A program made the position numbers and the translations under genes. Of a stretch of DNA of 5,122 nt, positions 1 through 5,122 are shown in pieces. The notes under the pieces were generated by a model that saw only the letters and a program-made list of their open reading frames with translations, was not told the DNA's origin and did not search any database. The first letter of the stretch is position 1. The number at the start of each line of letters is the position of its first letter. The stretch comes from Trichodesmium sp. MAG_R04. Its GTDB lineage: Bacteria > Cyanobacteriota > Cyanobacteriia > Cyanobacteriales > Microcoleaceae. The stretch is taken from assembly GCA_023356515.1 (NCBI GenBank), contig JAKQYG010000317.1, forward strand, positions 1 to 5,122, written 5' to 3'.

Positions 1-1
1 G

Positions 2-3000
2 TCTTATCTGCCAGCAGAAATATCTAAAAAATTGTCTAACCAAGCTAGAGAACATTATGCTATTTCTGCTACTAAAACAGCACAACAAATGTTGAGTGTA
101 GGAAAAGCAGAAGTAGCGATCGCTCAAATTCAGGAAGCTTTAAAATGCAGCCAGTCTTCCCAAGTAAAAGAGGGAATAATTTCTCTATTTATTACTTCAG
201 ATGCAATTCCAAAAATAGATGTAAATCAACTTTTATCTGAAATTTCTAAATATGTTCAGGAATATCAAAAAGCTCATTCCAACAAGTCAGCTTTAAATAA
301 TCTACGTCAACTGCGGCAACAAATTGCTAACTACTGGCTAAACTTACCCACAGAAAAATTAGAAAGTGCTTATTTGGGGGATCTTGGTAGAGCAAATCAA
401 AAGTTAATCGGCAGTAATATTAGATATGAACAAGTTTCAGATACAGAAAAATCTTTTGCTAACCAAATAGCAACTCATATTTCTCAAGGACTAAATAAAC
501 AAAATTCTATTCAATATCTCTTAGCTGCCACTCTATATTACTACCCCCATCAACTATCGCAAAAATGGTTTGTAAAAGCTCCTATTCCCAAGTGGTTTTT
601 TAATGATTATCTGAAATATATGTTTTCTGCTCCTTCTCTTTTCTTAGGAATTGGAGAAGCAAATAATTACGCTCGTTATATGGAAAAATGGCTAGAGTAC
701 ATACATAGTAATATTACTAATAATCTAGAGTCAAAACTCTGGCAAGAAATTGCACTACTATTCACACAAAATACCAACTTTATTCCCATATATTTTGCGA
801 GTTTTAACTTAAAAACAATCTATAGTTTACGGGCTAAAATTATGGAATTTGCCTTAAAAAATAAAGGCAATCAAATTGATTATGAATTTCCCACCAGAAG
901 CCAAAATAGAAATAAAATTCGCCTGGGAGTCATTAAAGAACATTTTATACCTCAGTCTGAAACCTACTCAACTTTACCAGTATTTGAACACTTAAGTCGA
1001 GAAAAATTTGAAATTATCTTGTACACAAATAAGCTTACAAATCATCCTCTAGAACAATATTGCTGTAGCTGTGTTGACCGAATTGTAAAACTAGAAAATG
1101 ATACTCAAAAACAAGTACAAACTATTCGTAATGATGACTTGGATATTTTGGTTGTAGGAACTAATATAACTGCCATTACAAGACCGATTACTTTATTAAT
1201 GTCCCATCGTTTAGCACGGATACAAGCAACTCTCTTCTCTTCCCCTATAACAACCGGGATGAGAAATATTGACTACTATATTTCTGGAAAATTATCAGAA
1301 ACAATTACAGTAGCAGCCCAACATTATACGGAAAAATTAGCTCTTTTAGAAAATGTAGGTTTTTGCTTTAATTATTATCCAATTTCGTCAACTCCTGCAC
1401 AAGTTTATCCTACTCGCAAAAGTTGGAAAGCGACAGATGAAACAGTTATTTTTATATCTGGTGCAAACTTCTATAAAATTATTCCTGAATTAGCAGAAAC
1501 TTGGGCAAAAGTTTTGGCGACAATACCTAATTCTATTCTAGTTTTATATCCATTTGCACCTAGTTGGAGTTCTACATATCCAGCTATACCTTTTTTGAAT
1601 AGAATGCACAAACAATTAGCAAAATATAAACTTGAGAAAGAACGTCTAGTTTTAATTAAAGCTCTTCCTACTCGTGCAGATGTTAAAGAATGTTTGAAAC
1701 AAGCAGATATATATTTAGATTCTTATCCTTATTCTGGCTCAAATTCCCTTATCGATCCCTTAGAAGTAGGGATACCAACTGTTGTTATGGATGGTGAATT
1801 TTTAAGACAACAACAGGGAGCAGCATTGTTGCGATCGCTCTCTATTCCTGACCTAATAGCTAACAGCGAAACAGAATATATTGATCTAGCTATTAAATTG
1901 GCAACTAATTCAGAATTTCGCCAACAAAAACGGCAAGAAATTCAGGAAAAAATGCAGCAAAATCCGGCATTTTTAGACAGTCGTAGTTATTCTGCAGAGA
2001 TAGGTGAATTGTTCCAAGAATTATTTCAAGAATGGCAAGATATTCATGCACCAAAAACTATAGAATCTCAAGACAATAATTCTCTAAATTCTGAATTTAT
2101 CAATCGTTTAGTTGGTTGTGTCAACCTGTACAAAATTGACCCGACTGACCAATCATTAATTGCAGAATTACGTCAAATTCGTAAACAAATAGCTGATTTT
2201 TGGTTAGATACAAATCCCCAAAAATTAGAAATTATTTATCAAGGTAAAGTTCAACAAACATATCTAACTTTATTATCAAGTGGGATTCAAAACGAACCTC
2301 AAACGGAAGAAGAAGAAAAATTTCTCAAAGAATTAGCTGATACAAGCATGGGTTTAACTAACCCTAAAGCTATTAATGCACTTTTAGGGGGGATGCTATA
2401 TTTTCCACCAGGTAAAATGTTAGTTCGAGATGCTAAAAATCGTTTGCCTGAATGGTTAATTAATGATTATAAACGGGTATTTGAAAGTAGAGAAGTTGCA
2501 CAGCAGTTGGAAAAAGCTTTTCAAACTAAGTCACCTCATTTGTCAGAAGATTCTATCAGTCGAGATTTGGTAAGCAAACCCCTAAAAGCTGCTGAAGCTC
2601 AAACTGAAAAGAATATAGTTGTAACAGAAAATAAGGCAGAGAATTTAGATTCTGCCTACCAAAATTTTCTGAATCAATTATTAGGTAGTGTGAATCTTTA
2701 TTATATAGATCCCTCTGATGAATCTGTTGTTAAAGAGTTGCGTCAACTTCGTAAACAAATGGCTGATTTTTGGATAAATTTAGAACCACAAAAGCTAGAA
2801 AATTTTTACTTAGGTGAGATGGGGAAAGGTTATCAAGCATTACTCAATAGTGGGATTCAAAATCAATCTTTAATAAAAGGTGAACAGAAATTTTTACAGC
2901 AGTTAGCTAACCAACTTTCTCAAGGAATAAAAGCTCCCAAGGCTATAAATTATTTACTAGCAGCAATTTTATATTGTCGTCCAGAACAATTACGAATTGA

Positions 3001-3061
3001 AGATATAACTAAGTTACCTCAATGGTTACTTCCAGACTATCAAAAGTTTATTGGAAATTAA
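2..3061 (+). CDS. SPINDLY/GT41-like glycosyltransferase with three flanking helical modules (5' partial)
   Basis: This is a probable cytoplasmic glycosyltransferase related to O-GlcNAc transferase (GT41, SPINDLY-type), which would move a sugar from a nucleotide donor to a protein or glycan acceptor. The frame is open from base 2. The first possible start, TTG at 32, has no clear ribosome site, so the true start probably lies upstream; residue numbers here count from that TTG (1009 aa). Residues 1-65 are helical and TPR-like. Residues 66-198 are a first helical module. Residues 297-670 are the catalytic region, with SPITTGMRNIDYY (404-416), a GANFYKIIPELAETW segment (477-491, Lys482 matching the donor-binding lysine of OGT) and DSYPYSGSNSLIDPLEVG (563-580). 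Two more copies of the module follow at 691-819 and 881-1009, joined by a polar linker of about 61 residues. The canonical His of the OGT DFxxH segment is not evident. The glycosyltransferase family is clear; donor and acceptor are unknown. Confidence -1.
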   Translation, partial: SYLPAEISKKLSNQAREHYAISATKTAQQMLSVGKAEVAIAQIQEALKCSQSSQVKEGIISLFITSDAIPKIDVNQLLSEISKYVQEYQKAHSNKSALNNLRQLRQQIANYWLNLPTEKLESAYLGDLGRANQKLIGSNIRYEQVSDTEKSFANQIATHISQGLNKQNSIQYLLAATLYYYPHQLSQKWFVKAPIPKWFFNDYLKYMFSAPSLFLGIGEANNYARYMEKWLEYIHSNITNNLESKLWQEIALLFTQNTNFIPIYFASFNLKTIYSLRAKIMEFALKNKGNQIDYEFPTRSQNRNKIRLGVIKEHFIPQSETYSTLPVFEHLSREKFEIILYTNKLTNHPLEQYCCSCVDRIVKLENDTQKQVQTIRNDDLDILVVGTNITAITRPITLLMSHRLARIQATLFSSPITTGMRNIDYYISGKLSETITVAAQHYTEKLALLENVGFCFNYYPISSTPAQVYPTRKSWKATDETVIFISGANFYKIIPELAETWAKVLATIPNSILVLYPFAPSWSSTYPAIPFLNRMHKQLAKYKLEKERLVLIKALPTRADVKECLKQADIYLDSYPYSGSNSLIDPLEVGIPTVVMDGEFLRQQQGAALLRSLSIPDLIANSETEYIDLAIKLATNSEFRQQKRQEIQEKMQQNPAFLDSRSYSAEIGELFQELFQEWQDIHAPKTIESQDNNSLNSEFINRLVGCVNLYKIDPTDQSLIAELRQIRKQIADFWLDTNPQKLEIIYQGKVQQTYLTLLSSGIQNEPQTEEEEKFLKELADTSMGLTNPKAINALLGGMLYFPPGKMLVRDAKNRLPEWLINDYKRVFESREVAQQLEKAFQTKSPHLSEDSISRDLVSKPLKAAEAQTEKNIVVTENKAENLDSAYQNFLNQLLGSVNLYYIDPSDESVVKELRQLRKQMADFWINLEPQKLENFYLGEMGKGYQALLNSGIQNQSLIKGEQKFLQQLANQLSQGIKAPKAINYLLAAILYCRPEQLRIEDITKLPQWLLPDYQKFIGN

Positions 3062-3106
3062 TAGTTGTTTTACAATTAAATTATTCTGATATGCTTAACT
3101 ATATCT

Positions 3107-3295
3107 GTGAGTAGATATACTGGTATTATCGATTATTACGATCTTTTGATGACCCAAAGCTATTATGATTATCAAGGAATGGTCAATGCAGTTTATTCTT
3201 TGATGAAAGGTGGCCAGAAAAAAATACTTGAATTAGGTGTAGGAGGGGGCCCATGCAACCTCCCTTCAAGAGTAGTAATTTGGAAAACAGAGTAA
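3107..3295 (+). pseudogene. Truncated class I SAM-dependent methyltransferase (N-terminal stump)
   Basis: The 62-residue product resembles the N-terminus of cyanobacterial class I methyltransferases: TGIIDYYDLLMTQSYYDYQ (residues 5-23), then ILELGVGGG (40-48), which is the glycine-rich SAM-binding motif I. The rest of the Rossmann fold (acidic loop, motifs II-IV) is missing, since such enzymes usually exceed 200 residues. After motif I the frame reads PCNLPSRVVIWKTE and stops, which does not look like this family. The start is GTG at 3107; an ATG at 3091 lies in another frame and gives only seven codons. It begins 45 bases after the glycosyltransferase stop, in the same direction, suggesting a former operon partner. 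A decayed, non-functional gene is the likeliest reading. A short functional peptide is possible but unsupported. No continuation of the methyltransferase is apparent downstream in the window. Confidence -1.
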
Positions 3296-3359
3296 ACTTT
3301 TGAGTATTTTTAATTTTCATACATAATTCCAACAACCCCATTCCAAGCTGATAGCTGAC

Positions 3360-3641
3360 CTAAAGCCAATCTTCTTTGTCACTATTTTTCTGTTTATATG
3401 CCTTACCTCTCCGATGAATTTCACGAGTTTTTTCATAAAGTTTTTCTTCAGTTAGTTTCCACTTCCCTAGTACTTCCTCTAGGTCTTTCTGAATATCTTT
3501 TGCCCCAGGAAAACCTTGATAACGAATTTTTAATCTTGCTAATTCTGCTAAGTTATAGGAAGTATCTTCTTCTGCTAATAGGGTATTAATTATTTCTCTA
3601 TCTTTATGATATTGAGGATGCTGTTGTTCTTCTGATTTCAT
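3360..3641 (-). CDS. DUF3288 family protein
   Basis: This is a small soluble protein of 93 residues, conserved in cyanobacteria and without a known function. The whole length matches my recollection of the DUF3288 family: an N-terminal EEQQHPQYHKDREIINTLL segment (residues 4-22), the core YNLAELARLKIRYQGFPGAKD (29-49), then IQKDLEEVLGKW, LTEEKLYEKTREIH (63-76) and a charged tail ending in EDWL. No signal peptide or membrane segment is visible. The frame extends upstream to a TTG at 3695, adding 18 hydrophobic residues (start of that extension MKDLLLNYSNL). I chose the ATG at 3641 because family members start just before the QQHPQY motif. Neither start has a good Shine-Dalgarno sequence. A stem-loop lies about 65 bases upstream of the ATG. 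The gene is transcribed against both flanking plus-strand genes, so it is likely a single-gene unit. Confidence -1.
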   Translation of the reverse strand: MKSEEQQHPQYHKDREIINTLLAEEDTSYNLAELARLKIRYQGFPGAKDIQKDLEEVLGKWKLTEEKLYEKTREIHRRGKAYKQKNSDKEDWL

Positions 3642-3704
3642 AACACTAAGGAAGAAAGAAAAAAGGTTAGAGTAATTCAATAATAAATCCTTCAAATTTC
3701 TAAG

Positions 3705-3745
3705 AAAACCTATTTGCTTGTCCTACTTGCAAAATGGTAGGTTTT
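3705..3745. other. Bulged stem-loop upstream of DUF3288 gene
   Basis: The outer arms AAAACCTA (3705-3712) and TAGGTTTT (3738-3745) are perfect complements. They continue into inner arms TTTGC (3713-3717) and GCAAA (3729-3733), with a 4-base bulge (3734-3737) on one side and an 11-base loop. That gives 13 base pairs in total. It lies about 65 bases upstream of the DUF3288 ATG, so it could fold in that gene's leader RNA or sit at its promoter. No long T-run follows on either strand, so an intrinsic terminator is less likely. Confidence -1.
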
Positions 3746-3914
3746 GATGAACAACATGACCCCAAGGGACACTCCCTACTCCTGAAAAAGACTTTTTGAG
3801 CAAGCCCTAAATACGAAAATTCTCGCTGCCACTATTAGTCCTACCCTTCCTTTCACATTTTTTGATAAGATATCAAGTTAGTAACTGACTATAAGAGCTA
3901 ACGGGGTGACATTA

Positions 3915-3947
3915 ACCTGAAATTAAGATAGTTATTAGGTTTCAGGT
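3915..3947. repeat. Inverted repeat ACCTGAAA / TTTCAGGT
   Basis: Perfect 8-base arms (3915-3922 and 3940-3947) are separated by 17 bases. In RNA two G-U pairs could extend the stem. The right arm overlaps a second small palindrome, GGTATT-T-AATACC at 3945-3957, so two alternative hairpins compete for the same bases. No gene begins or ends close by, so the role is unknown. Confidence -1.
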
Positions 3948-4011
3948 ATTTAATACCAAAACAGTATTCTGTAGCCATGGTACTAACGGCTTAATATATT
4001 ATCTTAGAATG

Positions 4012-4032
4012 CTGAAAATTCAATATTTTCAG
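4012..4032. repeat. Hairpin CTGAAAAT / ATTTTCAG
   Basis: Perfect 8-base arms (4012-4019 and 4025-4032) surround a 5-base loop. The stem is AT-rich and no T-run follows, so it is not a typical intrinsic terminator. Its arms carry nearly the same word (CTGAAA) as the inverted repeat at 3915-3947. A perfect 10-base palindrome, GCAGTACTGC, lies just downstream at 4040-4049. Confidence -1.
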
Positions 4033-4068
4033 GAACTACGCAGTACTGCTGTTATATAGCGCCAAAAT

Positions 4069-4097
4069 TTTTCATTTTCCGATAAAACCACTATAAT
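4069..4097 (+). promoter_or_regulatory. Possible sigma70-type promoter
   Basis: A perfect -10 hexamer TATAAT sits at 4092-4097, and TTTTCA (4069-4074; four of six bases match TTGACA) lies 17 bases upstream. In AT-rich DNA such pairs arise by chance. The next plus-strand gene starts about 270 bases downstream, so if real it would drive a long leader or a small RNA. The TATAAT also forms the loop region of a small CACTA/TAGTG inverted repeat (4089-4102). Confidence -1.
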
Positions 4098-4197
4098 TAG
4101 TGTAGTTGCGCAAGTCCTGACTTAACTTCTTACACTTTGCCTGAAAACATTGAATAAATAAAAGCAGTAATGAGTTTTAGTATAAATTAAACCGTAC

Positions 4198-4253
4198 CAC
4201 CTGTCACCTGTCACCTGTCACCTGTCACCTGACACCTAACACTTGCTACCTAC
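4198..4253. repeat. Heptanucleotide tandem repeat (CACCTGT)n
   Basis: There are four perfect CACCTGT units (4198-4225), followed by progressively degenerate units CACCTGA, CACCTAA, CACTTGC and TACCTAC out to 4253. Short tandemly repeated heptamers are common in intergenic DNA of filamentous cyanobacteria, where copy number varies between strains. The decay runs in one direction, with the left side perfect and the right side diverged, which suggests that expansion or homogenisation took place at the left end. Confidence -1.
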
Positions 4254-4356
4254 TATCTTTTTAGCTTTCTCGTCACTCCTTCAGCTATAAGAGTCTTGTT
4301 TTGGACTGCTTAGAAAGCCCAACTCTTCAGAGCGGAAAGTATTAATAAGGATTTTT

Positions 4357-4362
4357 AAAGGA
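4357..4362 (+). promoter_or_regulatory. Ribosome binding site of the DCC-family gene
   Basis: AAAGGA lies 7 bases before the ATG at 4370, a good Shine-Dalgarno sequence and spacing. It supports that ATG as the start. Confidence -1.
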
Positions 4363-4369
4363 CTTTTAT

Positions 4370-4795
4370 ATGAATTATATTGTAATTTATGACGGAAACT
4401 GCAATTTATGTGTAACTTTGGTACAGGTATTAGAAGGTATAGACAAGGGAAAACTATTTGAGTACATTCCTATGCAAGATTTAGCGGCATTAAATCAATT
4501 TGATATTACTACTGAAGATTGCGAAATGGGAATGATTTTAATTAAAACTAATTCACCAAAATGTAGGTGGCAAGGTAGTAACGCAGCAGAAGAAATAGGG
4601 CGATTATTACCTGGGGGGGATGTTTTTATAGCAGCATATCGGAGTTTATCTGGGGCTAAATGGATAGGAGATCGCTTTTATGAGCAGATTAGAGACCATC
4701 GTTATACTATATTTGGGAAACGTTCTACTACTTATAATTCAGTCTATCCATTTGGTTGTAAAGCTTCATTATCTCAAGATAAAGATTCAATTTAA
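4370..4795 (+). CDS. DCC (DUF393) family thiol-disulfide oxidoreductase-like protein
   Basis: This 141-residue protein belongs to the DUF393/DCC family, small thioredoxin-related proteins named for their conserved Asp-Cys-Cys motif and presumed to act in thiol-disulfide exchange; no substrate is established. The N-terminal strand and motif IYDGNCNLC (residues 6-14) carries the CxxC pair Cys11 and Cys14 with Asp8. The family's middle part is visible as a RWQGSNAAEEIGRLLPGG segment (66-83). The C-terminal RYTIFGKR (111-118) is the typical RxxxFGKR-like end, followed by YPFGC (126-130). Length and motif order are normal for the family, so it looks intact. There is no signal peptide, which implies a cytoplasmic protein. 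ATG with a good ribosome site makes the start secure. It appears to be a single-gene unit, converging with the membrane-protein gene on its right. Family confidence is high; physiological role is unknown. Confidence -1.
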   Translation: MNYIVIYDGNCNLCVTLVQVLEGIDKGKLFEYIPMQDLAALNQFDITTEDCEMGMILIKTNSPKCRWQGSNAAEEIGRLLPGGDVFIAAYRSLSGAKWIGDRFYEQIRDHRYTIFGKRSTTYNSVYPFGCKASLSQDKDSI

Positions 4796-4950
4796 ACGTA
4801 AATTAAGCAAGGAATGAGAATTAAATAAAGTCCATAATTTCTGTGTAAAGAACTTAAGTGATATAGAGTTGAGCAGTTTAACTTGTGTAGATAATAAAAT
4901 CATCAAAACTAATTCAATGCTCTACTCGCTACTTCTCACTCCCCTCAGTT

Positions 4951-5121
4951 TTAAGTTTCAGAAGGAGAAGATTGACTCAGAAAAGGAGTCAGATAAGCAA
5001 CTAAGGCACCAATAAGAAAACCTGCAAAATTGCGAGTCAATGGCAACCAATCTGAAGTTCTTGATACTACTGGACCAATTCCAAAAGCAATAAACAAAAT
5101 TCCCCACAAAGGAGAAAATAT
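4951..5121 (-). CDS. C-terminal end of a small membrane protein (partial)
   Basis: This is an open frame on the minus strand that enters from beyond the right edge and ends at TAA (4951-4953). The 56 visible residues begin IFSPLWGILFIAFGIGPVV, a hydrophobic membrane-spanning segment. A short polar stretch RTSDWLPLTRN follows, then a second hydrophobic segment FAGFLIGALVAYLTPFL, and a polar tail ending SSPSET. Two helices joined by a short loop, plus a soluble tail, fit an integral membrane protein. I do not recognise the family, and the start is outside the window. The clean alternation of hydrophobic and polar blocks and the lack of internal stops argue that this frame is real. It converges with the DCC-family gene, with 155 bases between the two stops and no clear terminator hairpin in between. 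Confidence -1.
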   Translation of the reverse strand: MFSPLWGILFIAFGIGPVVSRTSDWLPLTRNFAGFLIGALVAYLTPFLSQSSPSET

Positions 5122-5122
5122 T

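Larger units (their letters stand above)
3696..4369. other. Gene-free, repeat-rich intergenic region
   Basis: I find no open frame of convincing length or recognisable protein on either strand in this 674-base stretch. It separates two divergently transcribed genes (DUF3288 leftwards, the DCC-family gene rightwards), so it should hold both promoters. It also contains a bulged stem-loop, several small perfect inverted repeats, five copies of CCTGAAA in both orientations, and a CACCTGT tandem repeat. The composition and the scattered short repeats suggest debris from mobile or repetitive elements, but no complete element or transposase fragment is recognisable. Nothing here matches a tRNA or other RNA family that I can identify by eye. 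Confidence -1.

Noticed and set aside
3091..3114. ATG at 3091 as start of the methyltransferase remnant
   Set aside because: It is in a different frame and reaches a stop after seven codons. The in-frame start is GTG at 3107.
3398..3589. Plus-strand open frame of 63 codons
   Set aside because: It lies wholly inside the DUF3288 gene on the opposite strand and has a leucine-rich composition typical of an antisense shadow.
3642..3695. N-terminal extension of the DUF3288 protein from TTG at 3695
   Set aside because: The extra 18 residues do not resemble the family and there is no ribosome site. The ATG at 3641 places the family's QQHPQY motif right at the start.
4198..4253. CRISPR array
   Set aside because: The units are 7 bases and directly adjacent, with no spacers, so this is a simple tandem repeat.
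4289..4327. AAGAGT / ACTCTT inverted repeat upstream of the DCC-family gene
   Set aside because: Only six base pairs across a 27-base gap, which is expected by chance in this composition. No T-run follows, and it has no link to a regulator.
4796..4950. Bidirectional terminator between the converging genes
   Set aside because: I found only the short palindrome ACTTAAGT (4852-4859) and no GC-rich stem followed by a T-run on either strand.

Overview
The window looks like a low-GC cyanobacterium, probably a filamentous one. Four things point that way: two copies of the HIP1 octamer GCGATCGC (116-123 and 1831-1838), a heptamer tandem repeat of the kind scattered through filamentous cyanobacterial genomes, a gene for a DUF3288 protein (a family I know only from cyanobacteria), and a GT41/SPINDLY-like glycosyltransferase of cyanobacterial type. 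The genus cannot be fixed from the sequence alone.

Layout. Positions 2-3061 (+) hold most of a large glycosyltransferase gene whose 5' end lies outside the window. Its central catalytic domain is flanked by three copies of a helical module of about 130 residues, one before and two after. Forty-five bases downstream is the stump of a class I SAM-dependent methyltransferase (3107-3295, +), which stops just after the SAM-binding motif I in a GC-rich junction. DUF3288 follows on the minus strand (3360-3641). Next is a gene-free stretch (3696-4369) with small inverted repeats, a recurring CCTGAAA word and a heptamer repeat. A DCC/DUF393 thiol-oxidoreductase-like gene (4370-4795, +) comes next. It converges on the 3' end of a membrane-protein gene (4951-5121, -) that runs off the right edge.

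How it fits together. The glycosyltransferase and the methyltransferase remnant lie in the same direction and close together, so they may once have formed a sugar or protein modification operon that has since decayed. The other genes are small, widely distributed cyanobacterial genes with no evident link to each other. Decayed reading frames and repeat-rich spacers suggest a plastic region. I see no complete insertion sequence, CRISPR array, tRNA or rRNA, and no convincing new defence or biosynthetic system. The most distinctive item is the module architecture of the glycosyltransferase.
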